Assembly (NCBI RefSeq): GCF_034627025.1
Contig: NZ_CP141048.1
Span: 4,139,001 to 4,203,000, forward strand
Length of the DNA: 64,000 nt
Direction of reading: 5' to 3'
Source: Microvirga lotononidis
Lineage (GTDB): Bacteria > Pseudomonadota > Alphaproteobacteria > Rhizobiales > Beijerinckiaceae
Of this stretch, positions 46,638 to 56,505 are shown in pieces; position 1 is the stretch's first letter; each line of letters begins with the position of its first letter. The position numbers and the translations under genes are program-made. The notes below the pieces were generated by a model. It was not told where the DNA came from. It saw only the letters and a list, made by a program, of their open reading frames with translations, and searched no databases.

Positions 46638-48098
46638 ATGGTCGAGAAGGCTCCGCTGGCGGCCTCCGAGTTGTTCCTCACAGTGGAAGTGGGCCGCGAT
46701 CGTTTCGCCCTGCCGGCCGCGGACGTCGCCGAGGTGATCCGGCCGCCGGCCTTGACCCGAGTGCCGCTCAGCCCGCCGAGCCTGCTGGGCGTCGCCAACC
46801 TGCGTGGCGCCGTGATGCCGGTTGTATCCCTTCACGGTCTCCTGGGGGACGAGACGAATCCGAGTGCGAGGACCCGGGTCGTTGTCCTGAATCGCAGTAC
46901 GCCGATCGGCCTTGTCATCGACAGAGTGGCATCCCTGGAGCAGGATGCTGGAGCAGATGCATCGAGGCTTGCAGATGGCGAGCGAACGACCGAACGTCAG
47001 ATCGACCTCGACGCGCTGCTGTCCCGCAATTTCGGTCACTTCGAGAAACGTGCACAACTCCCTCGTGTCTCAGACAATTCTAATTCGGAGGCCGGAGAGG
47101 ATGCGAGAGGCGATGAAATTCCTTTCGTCTGCTTCTCGGTCGCAGGTCAGGACTTCGCGCTACCTCTCAGCTATGTTGAAGAGATCGTGACGATTCCAGC
47201 CGGGGTTGCGGCTGTTCCTCAGGCGGATGGCGTCATGCTCGGGGTCATGGCTTTGCGAGGGCGTCTGCTCCCGCTCGCCTCCCTCGGCGGGCTTCTCCGC
47301 TTGCGAAGCGGCGGGAATGGATTTGACAAATCCAAGGCGCTGGTCGTTCGGATAGGCGAGGCTCTCGTGGGGCTCGTTGCGGATGGCATGAAGGAGATTC
47401 TCCGCATTCGCACGGGTGAGATCGATCCTGTTCCAGCTCTCTTGTCGCGAGGCGAGGCAGAGGCGAGAATCCAAGGAATCTGCAGGCTCGAAGGTGGCCG
47501 GCGGTTGGTTTCGGTTCTCGCAGCCGAGAGCTTGTTCCGCGATCAGGTCTGGGCCGAGCACGTGGCACCGCACATCGAGAAGAGTTCAGCGTTGAGCATC
47601 GATAATGCTTCGAATGACGACGAGCAGTTCATCGTGTTCCGCTTGGGCGATGAGGAATACGGGCTGCCCATCGCGTCCGTGGACGAAATCGTGCGCGTTC
47701 CGGAAACCTTGTCTCGCCTGCCCAAAGCTCCCGCCTTCATCGAGGGGGTCATGAACCTGCGTGGGCGCGTCGTTCCGGTGATCGATCAGAGGCGCCGCTT
47801 CAAGGTGTCCGGCAACGGGCAAAAACGCCGCGAACGTGTCATCGTGGTCACGATCGACCGAATGCAAGCCGGCTTCGTGGTCGACCATGTCTCCGAGGTT
47901 CTCAAGATCCCTCAAACCCAGCTTCGGGCAACACCCGATCTGGCGACAGATGGAAGCCAGGTCATCGACCGGATCGCGAACATCGATGCCGAGAGGCGGA
48001 TGATCCTGCTGCTCGATCCACGCGAGCTTTTAGACCGGGCAGAGAAGGATCTCCTTGCCGCGATGGGTGGCGATCACCCGGATCGGCCTGCTTCGTGA
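46638..48098 (+). CDS. CheW-like protein with three CheW domains
   Basis: A 486-residue adaptor with three tandem CheW folds at about 8-140, 185-320 and 340-480. Each starts with a F-x-V/L-x-G/R-x-D/E-x-(F/Y)-x-L-P pattern: EVGRDRFALPAADVAEVIR, SVAGQDFALPLSYVEEI, and RLGDEEYGLPIASVDEIVR. Repeats of NLRG (NLRGAVMPV and NLRGRVVPVID) mark two of them. Multi-CheW proteins build larger arrays or replace separate CheW and CheV proteins. It starts 4 bp after the receptor stop codon and overlaps cheB by GTGA. Confidence 0.88.
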   Translation: MVEKAPLAASELFLTVEVGRDRFALPAADVAEVIRPPALTRVPLSPPSLLGVANLRGAVMPVVSLHGLLGDETNPSARTRVVVLNRSTPIGLVIDRVASLEQDAGADASRLADGERTTERQIDLDALLSRNFGHFEKRAQLPRVSDNSNSEAGEDARGDEIPFVCFSVAGQDFALPLSYVEEIVTIPAGVAAVPQADGVMLGVMALRGRLLPLASLGGLLRLRSGGNGFDKSKALVVRIGEALVGLVADGMKEILRIRTGEIDPVPALLSRGEAEARIQGICRLEGGRRLVSVLAAESLFRDQVWAEHVAPHIEKSSALSIDNASNDDEQFIVFRLGDEEYGLPIASVDEIVRVPETLSRLPKAPAFIEGVMNLRGRVVPVIDQRRRFKVSGNGQKRRERVIVVTIDRMQAGFVVDHVSEVLKIPQTQLRATPDLATDGSQVIDRIANIDAERRMILLLDPRELLDRAEKDLLAAMGGDHPDRPAS

Positions 48099-49198
48099 TC
48101 CGGTTGCTGATTGTCGACGACTCACCCCTGATGCGACGTCTTCTCGGCAATGTCTTCGCGGCCGAGCGGGATTTCGAGATCGCTTTCGCACGCAACGGTC
48201 TGGAGGCTTTAGAACAGATTCCCGTATTCAGTCCGGATGTCATCACGCTGGATATCCAGATGCCCGAGATGGATGGTTTGATCTGTCTGGACCGCATCAT
48301 GCTGGAGCATCCTTGCCCCGTCGTGATGGTCTCGTCTCTCACGACGGAAGGAGCAGACGCTACGCTCAAGGCTATCGACTTGGGAGCCGTCGATTTCATC
48401 ACTAAGCCGGGGAGGGCAGTCTCCCTGGAGATCGAGACGCTTGCTCCAATCCTCGTCGAGAAGGTCCGCGCTGCATCCCGGGCGCGCCTGCCGGGGACGT
48501 TGAGGCTGGCGGATCGGGTGCGATTGAGGAGCGGGTTGGATTTGAAACCGATGCCGGTCACGCAAAAGCCTCTTCGACCGCTGTCGGCCATACGCAGGAG
48601 CAGCAAGGCTAATTCCCCCGTTCGGAATCTTGTTCTCATCGGCACCTCAACGGGCGGCCCTCCGGCCCTGGATGCTCTGCTTTCGCGGCTTCCGCCAGAC
48701 TTCCCATATCCTGTGGTAGTGGCGCAGCATATGCCGGGATCGTTCACAGGGCCGCTTGCCCGCCGCCTGGACAAGTTGTGCGCGTTGAGCGTCGTGGAAG
48801 TCACGCGCCCGATGCCTCTCGAATGCGGAACCATCTACATCGGCAAGGGCGACGCAGACGTGATCGTCAGTATGCGCCCGGATGGTCCGGTCGTGCTGGC
48901 CGCCCCGTCCCTTCCCGAGCATCGTTGGCACCCGAGCGTCGACAGGCTCGTCGACAGTGCCATGCAACACTATTCCGCGTCCGGCTTGATCGGCGTGCTG
49001 ATGACCGGCATGGGAAGCGACGGTGCGCAGGCAATGACCCGGCTTCGAGAGCAAGGCGGACGCACGATTGCCGAATCGGAAGAAAGCGCTGTGGTCTGGG
49101 GCATGCCCGGCGAACTCGTCCGGCGAGGTGGCGCGGAAGTCGTCGTTCCCCTGGAGCAGATCGCCGATCGGATCATCGCCATGGCGCGGCTCCCATGA
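48095..49198 (+). CDS. cheB: Chemotaxis protein-glutamate methylesterase CheB
   Basis: A 367-residue response regulator/methylesterase. The receiver has LLIVDDSPLMRRLL and phospho-acceptor D53 in TLDIQMPEMDG. The C-terminal esterase has LIGTSTGGPPAL (catalytic Ser, about residue 184), VVVAQHMPGSFTG (catalytic His) and GVLMTGMGSDGAQAM (catalytic Asp region). It removes methyl groups from the receptor as negative feedback from CheA. The GTG start overlaps the previous stop. Confidence 0.94.
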   Translation: MIRLLIVDDSPLMRRLLGNVFAAERDFEIAFARNGLEALEQIPVFSPDVITLDIQMPEMDGLICLDRIMLEHPCPVVMVSSLTTEGADATLKAIDLGAVDFITKPGRAVSLEIETLAPILVEKVRAASRARLPGTLRLADRVRLRSGLDLKPMPVTQKPLRPLSAIRRSSKANSPVRNLVLIGTSTGGPPALDALLSRLPPDFPYPVVVAQHMPGSFTGPLARRLDKLCALSVVEVTRPMPLECGTIYIGKGDADVIVSMRPDGPVVLAAPSLPEHRWHPSVDRLVDSAMQHYSASGLIGVLMTGMGSDGAQAMTRLREQGGRTIAESEESAVVWGMPGELVRRGGAEVVVPLEQIADRIIAMARLP

Positions 49199-50079
49199 GC
49201 AAGCGTCAGCCGCCTGCTCGATCCGCTGAAGAGGGTCGGGAAACCGGAGAACATCTCAGCCCGGATGCGATCCGCAACCTTTGCGAGCTGCTCTACCGCC
49301 GCACCGGAATGATCTTCGGTGAAAGCAAGCGCTACTACATAGAAAGGCGCGTTGCAGACCGGATGTCCGCGACGGGGATGCGCACCTTCCCGACCTATTT
49401 CTCGCATGTTCAAGCGAGCGAGACCGAGATCGAGAGCCTGATCAACATCTTCACGGTCAATGAGACCTATTTTTATCGTGAGGAGAACCAGCTCCAATGC
49501 TTGGGCCGGTCCTTGTTGCCGAACATCGTACGGGATAGGAAACCCGGCGATCTCGTGCGCATCTGGTCGGTGCCATGCTCGACCGGCGAGGAGCCGTATT
49601 CGATCGCCATATGGCTTCTCGAGAACTGGCTGATGGTCGACGCCTACCATATCGAGATCGTCGGCTCCGATATCGACACGTGCGCTTTGCAGATGGCTGT
49701 AGCCGGTGATTATCGTGAGCGCGCATTGTCCCGTCTGCCGCCCGATGTGATCGAACGTTATTTCGAAAGTCCCTATAACAATTCGCGTAGGATCATTCAG
49801 GACATCCGGGAATCCGTGACGTTTACATCGGTCAATCTTGTCGATCGAGCGTCCGTCACGACCCAGGGCCGGTTCGATATCGTCTTCTGCCGCAATGTCC
49901 TGATCTATTTCGACGATGCATCGCGTCTTCTGGCAGCCAATCATCTCTACGATGCTTTGAATCCGGGCGGCTACATCTGTCTCGGCCATACGGAGTCGAT
50001 GAGCCGGATCTCGAACCGTTTCAGGCTTTGCCGTTTCGAGGATGCGATCGTTTATCAACCGCGGGAGGAGGATCGATGA
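49195..50079 (+). CDS. cheR: Chemotaxis receptor methyltransferase CheR
   Basis: A 294-residue SAM-dependent methyltransferase. The N-terminal helical domain is YRRTGMIFGESKRYYIERR; the catalytic domain has FTVNETYFYREENQ, the SAM motif RIWSVPCSTGEEPYSIAIWL, and FDIVFCRNVLIYFD. It methylates receptor glutamates. It starts inside cheB by an ATGA overlap; a longer reading frame starting in cheB is a shadow. No TPR or pentapeptide tail for receptor tethering is visible. Confidence 0.94.
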   Translation: MSKRQPPARSAEEGRETGEHLSPDAIRNLCELLYRRTGMIFGESKRYYIERRVADRMSATGMRTFPTYFSHVQASETEIESLINIFTVNETYFYREENQLQCLGRSLLPNIVRDRKPGDLVRIWSVPCSTGEEPYSIAIWLLENWLMVDAYHIEIVGSDIDTCALQMAVAGDYRERALSRLPPDVIERYFESPYNNSRRIIQDIRESVTFTSVNLVDRASVTTQGRFDIVFCRNVLIYFDDASRLLAANHLYDALNPGGYICLGHTESMSRISNRFRLCRFEDAIVYQPREEDR

Positions 50080-52055
50080 CGGACGACCTCCTTGAGCACT
50101 TCATCGTTGAGGCGCGCGAACTGGTTCAGCAGGCCACCGACGATCTCCTGGCTCTCGAACGCGATCCTGCCAGTGCCGTCCATCTGGATAGCGCCTTTCG
50201 AGCCATTCATACGCTGAAGGGCTCAGTGGGGCTGTTCGATTTCGCTCCCATGGGGCATGCGCTCCACGCGGCAGAGGATCTTTTAAGCGCGCTCAAAGGG
50301 CGACAAGCACGCCTCGACGGCGACGCGATCGACATCCTCCTTCAATGTATCGGCCAAACGGACCGCTGGGTTGGCTTCATCGAAGAAAGCGGGCAGCTTC
50401 CGCCGGAGGCCGTCGAAGAAGGACAATGCCTTGCAGGAGGGCTGCGGTCACAGCTTGGTCAGGAGAGCGAGGCACCTGCTCCCATGGTTCCCGTTGCCGA
50501 TATCGGGTGGGTCGATGCCTTACAAGCGACCATCGATGCGAAGGCGCGTGACGCTTCGCTCATAGCGGTCCGGTACAGCCCGAGGGTTGATTGTTTCTTT
50601 GCCGGCGACGATCCCCTGGCGCTTCTGCGATCGGTTCCGGACCTTGTGGCACTCCGCGTGGTCGGCAGGGACCCATGGCCTCCTCCCGCAGAGATCGATC
50701 CTTTCGCCTGCAACCTCCTGATCGAAGCAATATCCGCCGCTCCGTTCGATGCCGTGAAGGCCGTTTTCCGTTTCGTGCCTGATCAAGTGGCGATTCATGA
50801 TTTGAGCGCGCATGGGACCCGTGAGCCTGACAGAGCCGGAGCCGAGGGGCCTACAGGCCATGATCCGCTTGCATCCGATGGATCGGGTGCGCGGGTCATA
50901 AGGATCGATGCCACCCGGATCGATCGTCTCGCGGATCTCGTCGGAGAGATGGTCGTTGCCAAGAACGTCTTGGCGCATCTTGTCTCCCTAGGTGACGGAT
51001 TGGATCGGGCCGCTCTGGTCCAGGGCATTCAGACAAGTCATGCTGCCATCGATCGGTTGGTCGGTGACATGCATAGGGCAGTCATGGATGTGCGCATGAT
51101 GCCGATGCGCAAGGTTTTCCGGCGCTTTCCGCGGGCTGTTCGCGAGATCGCCGCGCAACTCGGAAAGACCGTCGATTTCTTCGTGGACGGCCACGATGTC
51201 GAGGCGGACAAATCTGTCGTGGAGGGCCTGTCCGAACCTCTGGTCCATGTGCTGCGCAATGCCGTTGCCCATGGTGCGGAGCCAGATGCAATGCGCCTCG
51301 CCACAGGAAAGCCAGCTAAAGCGAGGATCGATCTCCGCGCCCGCCGCGAAGCGGATTGGGTCGTTGTCGAAGTGAGCGACGATGGATCGGGCATCGATCC
51401 CGCGACGATCCGGCGGACAGCCCTGGGGCGTGGCGTCGTTTCAGGGGATCAGCTCGCTCGGATGAGCGATGCGGAGGTCACAGATCTGATCTTCGCTCCT
51501 GGGTTCTCGACCGCGGAAAAGGTTACGGATTTGTCCGGTCGCGGGGTAGGGATGGACGCGGTGCGCACTGCGGTCAAAAGGCTGGGCGGCCAGATCAGCG
51601 TTCACAGCGTGCCCGGGCGAGGAACGACGATCCGTTTTGCCCTGCCGCTCACCGTCGTCATGACAAAGGCCATGCTGATCCGCGTCGGGGGCGAGACCTA
51701 TGGAATCCCGATGGATGATATCTTGGAGACGACCTTCGTTCCGGCCTCTCGCATCCTACCCATCCAGGAAAGCGAGGCCTTTGTGCTGCGCGACCGGACG
51801 CTTCCATTGGTGCGGCTCGCCGATCTCCTCGACATCCCCTCCCAGGTTGTTCCCGGAACCGGTACAAAGGTCGTCGTCATGCGGGTTGAAGGTGAAAAAG
51901 TCGGACTCGCGGTCGATGGATTTGCCGAGCGCATGGATGTCCTGATGCGACCCATGACCGGCCTCCTGGCCGGAATGCCCGGACTTATGGGCACAACCCT
52001 GCTCGGTGACGGCGGCGTCCTCATGATTCTCGATGTCCCGGGGTTGATCGGATGA
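50076..52055 (+). CDS. cheA: Chemotaxis histidine kinase CheA
   Basis: A 659-residue kinase. P1 carries phospho-site H45 in IHTLKGSVG. A region at about 150-265 with RVDCFFAGDDPLALLRSVP resembles the P2-like response-regulator-binding domain. P3 has RIDRLADLVGEMVVAKNVL; P4 has the N box VLRNAVAHGAEP, G1 VSDDGSGID and G2 GRGVGMDAVRTAV; P5 is CheW-like at about 520-659. It overlaps cheR and the STAS gene by ATGA. SD sequence GGAGGAGG is strong. Confidence 0.95.
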   Translation: MTDDLLEHFIVEARELVQQATDDLLALERDPASAVHLDSAFRAIHTLKGSVGLFDFAPMGHALHAAEDLLSALKGRQARLDGDAIDILLQCIGQTDRWVGFIEESGQLPPEAVEEGQCLAGGLRSQLGQESEAPAPMVPVADIGWVDALQATIDAKARDASLIAVRYSPRVDCFFAGDDPLALLRSVPDLVALRVVGRDPWPPPAEIDPFACNLLIEAISAAPFDAVKAVFRFVPDQVAIHDLSAHGTREPDRAGAEGPTGHDPLASDGSGARVIRIDATRIDRLADLVGEMVVAKNVLAHLVSLGDGLDRAALVQGIQTSHAAIDRLVGDMHRAVMDVRMMPMRKVFRRFPRAVREIAAQLGKTVDFFVDGHDVEADKSVVEGLSEPLVHVLRNAVAHGAEPDAMRLATGKPAKARIDLRARREADWVVVEVSDDGSGIDPATIRRTALGRGVVSGDQLARMSDAEVTDLIFAPGFSTAEKVTDLSGRGVGMDAVRTAVKRLGGQISVHSVPGRGTTIRFALPLTVVMTKAMLIRVGGETYGIPMDDILETTFVPASRILPIQESEAFVLRDRTLPLVRLADLLDIPSQVVPGTGTKVVVMRVEGEKVGLAVDGFAERMDVLMRPMTGLLAGMPGLMGTTLLGDGGVLMILDVPGLIG

Positions 52056-52309
52056 GCGTGCGTTTGGAAGGTGCAGTCATCCTGCTCGAGGGGCCGTGCC
52101 GGGCGGAGGACGCCGAGCCCCTCCTTGCGTGGCTCCAAGCGGACGGAAGCCGCATTGTGGACCTGACAACCGCGGAGCATCTTCATGGAGCAGTGTTTCA
52201 GGTTTTGATGGCTTTGAATCCGGAGATTCGAGGAGAAGGAAAAGATGCTTTCGTTCGTGACTGGCTGAGCCCTATTCTAACGGCGGCAAAGCCTCATCGC
52301 CCGGAGTAG
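52052..52309 (+). CDS. Small STAS-domain-like protein
   Basis: An 85-residue protein whose pattern VDLTTAEHLHGAVFQVLMAL fits a short STAS fold, although the usual phosphorylatable Ser/Thr (D-S/T) position reads LTTAEHLHG and is not certain. STAS proteins in chemosensory operons may act as switch or adaptor proteins. It overlaps cheA by ATGA. The assignment is moderate. Confidence 0.6.
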   Translation: MSVRLEGAVILLEGPCRAEDAEPLLAWLQADGSRIVDLTTAEHLHGAVFQVLMALNPEIRGEGKDAFVRDWLSPILTAAKPHRPE

Positions 52310-52383
52310 AACGGTGCCTGAGCAGTTGTCATTCCGTCCGTGTACTCTAAAAGATAAAATTACTTTTCTGTTTCAAGCAGAAC

Positions 52384-52399
52384 CGGCCAATATTGGCCG
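52384..52399. promoter_or_regulatory. Perfect 16-bp palindrome before the CheY gene
   Basis: CGGCCAATATTGGCCG is self-complementary. It sits in the 117-bp gap between the STAS gene and cheY, the largest gap in an otherwise overlapping operon. It could be an operator for a separate promoter or an RNA structure. Confidence 0.45.
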
Positions 52400-52426
52400 T
52401 TGTGATCCCGCTGGCGGAGCATCTGA

Positions 52427-52810
52427 GTGCCTACAACCGTACTGATCGTCGACGACAGCAAGCTGGCGCGCATTGTCGCGGGCAAGGCCTTAAGCGCTCT
52501 GCAGCCCGAATGGGAGCGTATCGAGGCCGGCAATGCGCACGATGCTCTGGCGACCTTCCGCGAGAAGAAGATCGACATCGCGATGATCGACTTCAACATG
52601 CCGGACAAAGATGGGCTGGAACTGGCGGCCGAGTTGCGAGCCCTCCAACCGACGATGCCTATTGCGGTCATCACCGCCAATATTCAGGATGAAGTGATTG
52701 CCCGCGCAAGAGAGGTGAATGCCACATTTGTGAGCAAGCCTCTGACGGAGGATAGCTTGAGAGGGTTCATCGCGGGAGCCGCTTTGCGCCTTCGGTCGGG
52801 CGGCGCATGA
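52427..52810 (+). CDS. CheY-like single-domain response regulator
   Basis: A 127-residue receiver: LIVDDSKLARIVA (acidic pocket D9, D10), phospho-acceptor D55 in MIDFNMPDKDG, Thr in VITANIQ and Lys in FVSKPL. It has no output domain, so it works by binding a partner. The GTG start has GGAG 8 bp upstream. Its stop overlaps the next gene by ATGA. Confidence 0.93.
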   Translation: MPTTVLIVDDSKLARIVAGKALSALQPEWERIEAGNAHDALATFREKKIDIAMIDFNMPDKDGLELAAELRALQPTMPIAVITANIQDEVIARAREVNATFVSKPLTEDSLRGFIAGAALRLRSGGA

Positions 52811-53451
52811 GCATGATGAGCGGTGGTGTCCTCCTATCCGATCTCGAACACGATGCTCTGACGGAAATCGTCAATATCGGGGTCAGCCGTGCCGCTTCGA
52901 GCCTGCGCAAGATGGTCGGCGAAGAGGTCCTTCTGTCGGTTCCCTCCATCGAGATCATGGCTCCTCAGAACGCAGCCCGCCTCATCGGCGAGCGCGAAAC
53001 GGACAGCCTCGTTGCTATCCAGCAGCAGTTCGAAGGTGCCTTCTCCGGGCGGGCGCTGTTGATTTTTCCCGAGGCGACCAGCTTCGATCTCGTCAAGGCC
53101 ATCATCGGGAACGACGTGCCGCCGGAGCAGATCGTCGAGATGGAGCAGGAAGCTCTGGCGGAGACAGGCAACATTATACTGAATGGCTGCCTTGCGACCA
53201 TGGCGAACATGCTGAAGCGCTCCCTCAATATCTCGCTGCCGGAGGTCATTCGCGGCGACGGTATGAGGCTCTTCACGGATGCGCATGAATCTTCCGATGA
53301 AGGACTCGTTCTTTTCCTCTACATCAATTTCTCCGTCCGGAACCGCGATATTCGAGGTTATATCGCCATGCTGATGGATTTGCCGTCGCTCTCAGCGCTC
53401 AAGGAACTGATCGCGTGCTTCATCGACCGGGTCATGGGAGACGAGGCTTAG
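52807..53451 (+). CDS. CheC/CheX-like chemotaxis phosphatase
   Basis: A 214-residue protein with two copies of the CheC active motif (E-x2-N): LTEIVNIGVSRAASSL and ALAETGNIILNGCLA, plus PEVIRGDG. CheC proteins dephosphorylate CheY. The downstream neighbour is a hybrid kinase with a receiver, which may also be a target. It overlaps the CheY gene by ATGA. Confidence 0.85.
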   Translation: MSMMSGGVLLSDLEHDALTEIVNIGVSRAASSLRKMVGEEVLLSVPSIEIMAPQNAARLIGERETDSLVAIQQQFEGAFSGRALLIFPEATSFDLVKAIIGNDVPPEQIVEMEQEALAETGNIILNGCLATMANMLKRSLNISLPEVIRGDGMRLFTDAHESSDEGLVLFLYINFSVRNRDIRGYIAMLMDLPSLSALKELIACFIDRVMGDEA

Positions 53452-53492
53452 ACGATGGTCTCCAAGATTCGCCTCTACGTTTCTTACCGCAT

Positions 53493-56255
53493 ATGACGGC
53501 GCCAATCCTATCTCAGGGTGAAGCACGGAAGGCTATCGAAGCCGCCGCCGGAGAGCTGCGCTTCATGGCAGGTCGGGTTTTCGGGGCTTTCGAGAAATCC
53601 GGGCTCCCGATGATCGCGACGGATCCCCGAGCTCCGGACAATCCGATCGTGTACGTCAACGATGCCTTCTGCAAGGTCACCGGTTATTCGCCGGAGGAGG
53701 CGATCGGGAGGAACTGCCGCTTCCTCCAGGCTCCCCGGGTGGACGATAATACCGTCACGCGAATTCGAGAAGCGATCTCGGCTGGGAGGGCAATCTCGGC
53801 TGAACTGCTCAATCGTCGCAAGGACGGAACGGAATTCTGGAACCATCTTTTCATTACGCCTATCTCCGATGGAGGCAGCGATCCTCGGTTTTTCCTGGCG
53901 ACCCAGGTCGATGTCACCCAGGCCTACGAGTCACGAACGGTGCAGGCTGCGCTCGAGGCGAGCCAGAAGGAGCTTGACCAGACCAACGAGCGGCTTCGGC
54001 TTACGCTGACCGTTGCCGGAACAGGAGGCTCGTGGGATTGGGACATTCCGAACGGACGCTTGACCGGGGATGCGCGCTTCGCCGCGCTTCATGACCTGAA
54101 TTCCTCCGAGGCGGCAAAAGGGCTGCCGACCGAGGCCTTTTTCAAGGCGATTCACCCGGACGATCGCCGCAGAATTCGCCTTGCCGTCGGTGGCATTCTC
54201 AACGGGGCGGAGATCTTTTCGAAAGAATATCGTCTGTTGGCCTCGGACGGTTCGGTCCGCTGGGCGCTGGCGCGGGGACGTTGCCACTATGGCAATGACG
54301 ACAGGCCCGTGCAGTTTACGGGCGTCGTTACGGACATCACCGAACAGAAGCATGTCGAGGAGCGTCTTCGAATTGCGCAGAGTGCCGGCGGCATCGGGAC
54401 GTTCGAGTATGTGGATGGCTACGCCACCGTGAACGTTTCGGCGGAGTTCTGTCGTCTCCTCGGACTTCATGCCAGCAACGTTCTCCCGGTTCGGACGGTC
54501 AATTCCCTCATCGAGCCAGGCGATCGCGTCCTCGTGGAGCAGAGTTCTGGCGGTGGTGCCTCCTATGTCGAGTTCCGGATAAGACGCGCGGATGACAAGA
54601 AGCTTCGCTGGCTCGCCCGCAGGGGCGAGTATGTGCGCGATGCGGAAACGGCCGGGTTACGCTTCATCGGCGTCATCTACGACATCACGGCAGCCAAGGA
54701 ATCGGAGGCGAGGCTCCGAGAGCTGAACGAGAAGCTCGAAAACCGCGTCGAGGAGCGCACTCGCGAGCGCGACCGACTCTGGAGCTTGTCGAGCGATCTG
54801 TTCAGCGTTTGCGACAGCGGCGGCTATCTCAGTGCCGTGAATCCAGCCTGGACGGAACTCCTGGGATATCGGGAGGACGAGATCGTCGGAACCCGGGTCG
54901 ATGCCTGGATCCACGAAGAGGATCGGGAATTGGGCAACACCCTGCTTGAGACCTTGAAACAGGGCAAGGCGATTACCGACATCGATCTTCGCGTTCCGGC
55001 GAAGGACGGGTCCCATCGGTGGATCAACTGGACCTTCGCTCCCGCAGAGAACGTCTTCTATAGCGTCGGCCGCGACGTGACCCAGCGCAAGCAGCTTGAG
55101 GACCAGCTTCGGCAAAGCCAAAAGATGGAGGCTGTCGGGCAGCTGACGGGTGGTATCGCCCACGATTTCAACAATCTTTTGACCGGCATCGTCGGCTCGC
55201 TCGATCTTCTGCAATCGCGCATGGCGCAAGGGCGGCTCGAGCGACTTGATCGCTATATCAACGCGGCGACGGTCTCGGCCAACCGCGCCGCCGCGCTGAC
55301 GCATCGTCTTCTGGCTTTCGCCCGGCGGCAGCCGCTCGATCCGAAGCCGGTCGAAGCCAATCGGCTGATCCTTTCGATGGAGGAACTTCTTCGACGGACA
55401 TTGTCTGAGGCGATCCAGCTCAGGATATCCGCGTGCGAGGGTCTTCCACTGACGCTTTGCGATCCTAACCAACTGGAAAGCGCCATTCTCAATCTTGCGA
55501 TCAACGCCCGGGATGCCATGCCGGACGGCGGGGTGCTCACCATCGAGACGTCGATCTCAAAGCTTGATCGCACCTGTGCCGCGTCACAGCAGGGTATTGT
55601 CCCAGGCCGTTATGTCACGATCAGCGTCTCCGACACGGGAACCGGCATGCCTGCCGATGTGCTGGCGCAGGCTTTCGATCCGTTCTTCACGACAAAGCCG
55701 CTCGGCGAAGGAACGGGCCTCGGCTTGTCCATGGTTTACGGTTTCGCAAAGCAGTCCGAAGGCCATGTCCGGATCTACAGCGAGGTTGGGCAAGGCACGA
55801 CGGTGACGATCTACCTTCCGTGCCACGCGGGGGAACTGGACGGTGAGGTCCCGGCGCCTGCGTCGAGCGAAACTCATCGGGCCGGGGCGGGGGAGACGGT
55901 CCTGGTCGTCGAGGACGAGCCGGTCGTCCGCTCCCTCATCCTCGAAGTCTTGGCTGATCTCGGATACCAGGCTTTGGAAGCGATGGACGGCCCGTCGGGC
56001 CTCAAGATCCTGGAGTCGAAGCAGCGGGTCGATCTGCTCGTCAGTGATGTGGGTCTTCCTGGTCTGAACGGTCGCCAACTCGCCGATCATGCCCGTCTAG
56101 TGCGACCTCACCTGAAGGTGCTCTTCATCACGGGCTATGCCGAGCAGGCCGCCATCGCATCCGGATTCCTGGCGCCTGGCATGGAGATGATCACGAAACC
56201 CTTCGCCATTGAGGATCTGGCTGCACGGATCCGCGAAATCCTCGCAAAGGGCTGA
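53493..56255 (+). CDS. LOV/PAS hybrid histidine kinase with receiver domain
   Basis: A 920-residue sensor. An N-terminal LOV domain (about 34-145) has the flavin-binding signature GRNCRFLQ with C75, the residue that forms the photo-adduct, implying blue-light sensing. Three more PAS domains follow (about 165-290, 295-400, 425-540) with a coiled coil at 400-425. The kinase core is HWE/HisKA-like: [11 protein letters not shown] (H557), N box [15 protein letters not shown]1 SDTGTGMP, G2 [11 protein letters not shown]. The C-terminal receiver has D852 in [11 protein letters not shown]. No membrane segment. It sits 41 bp behind the CheC-like gene; ATG at 53493 has only a weak ribosome site. Confidence 0.92.
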   Translation: MTAPILSQGEARKAIEAAAGELRFMAGRVFGAFEKSGLPMIATDPRAPDNPIVYVNDAFCKVTGYSPEEAIGRNCRFLQAPRVDDNTVTRIREAISAGRAISAELLNRRKDGTEFWNHLFITPISDGGSDPRFFLATQVDVTQAYESRTVQAALEASQKELDQTNERLRLTLTVAGTGGSWDWDIPNGRLTGDARFAALHDLNSSEAAKGLPTEAFFKAIHPDDRRRIRLAVGGILNGAEIFSKEYRLLASDGSVRWALARGRCHYGNDDRPVQFTGVVTDITEQKHVEERLRIAQSAGGIGTFEYVDGYATVNVSAEFCRLLGLHASNVLPVRTVNSLIEPGDRVLVEQSSGGGASYVEFRIRRADDKKLRWLARRGEYVRDAETAGLRFIGVIYDITAAKESEARLRELNEKLENRVEERTRERDRLWSLSSDLFSVCDSGGYLSAVNPAWTELLGYREDEIVGTRVDAWIHEEDRELGNTLLETLKQGKAITDIDLRVPAKDGSHRWINWTFAPAENVFYSVGRDVTQRKQLEDQLRQSQKMEAVGQLTGGIAHDFNNLLTGIVGSLDLLQSRMAQGRLERLDRYINAATVSANRAAALTHRLLAFARRQPLDPKPVEANRLILSMEELLRRTLSEAIQLRISACEGLPLTLCDPNQLESAILNLAINARDAMPDGGVLTIETSISKLDRTCAASQQGIVPGRYVTISVSDTGTGMPADVLAQAFDPFFTTKPLGEGTGLGLSMVYGFAKQSEGHVRIYSEVGQGTTVTIYLPCHAGELDGEVPAPASSETHRAGAGETVLVVEDEPVVRSLILEVLADLGYQALEAMDGPSGLKILESKQRVDLLVSDVGLPGLNGRQLADHARLVRPHLKVLFITGYAEQAAIASGFLAPGMEMITKPFAIEDLAARIREILAKG

Positions 56256-56424
56256 TCGATATTGAGGCACTTCTCATCGTCAAAGCCTGCAAACTCGTAA
56301 CGGACATAGGTACGCAGTGCGGATAGACAAAAAATTCGTGCCGTAAGGGGATGCGCAGTCCTACAGATATCTGAGCAACGGGGGAGTGTTCACGGCATCC
56401 TCGTCAAGGCCACGTAAATGTGTA

Positions 56425-56448
56425 AAGCCGCAGCAGGCGCTGCGGCTT
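56425..56448. terminator. Hairpin between convergent genes
   Basis: AAGCCGCAGC pairs with GCTGCGGCTT around AGGC. There is no T run after it on the plus strand and only GCTTTACAC on the minus strand, so a weak terminator. Confidence 0.6.
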
Positions 56449-56505
56449 GAACACTGATGCTGTTGAAGGCGTATTGCTGCCGACAGTATTTGACCGCGGC
56501 CCAGC

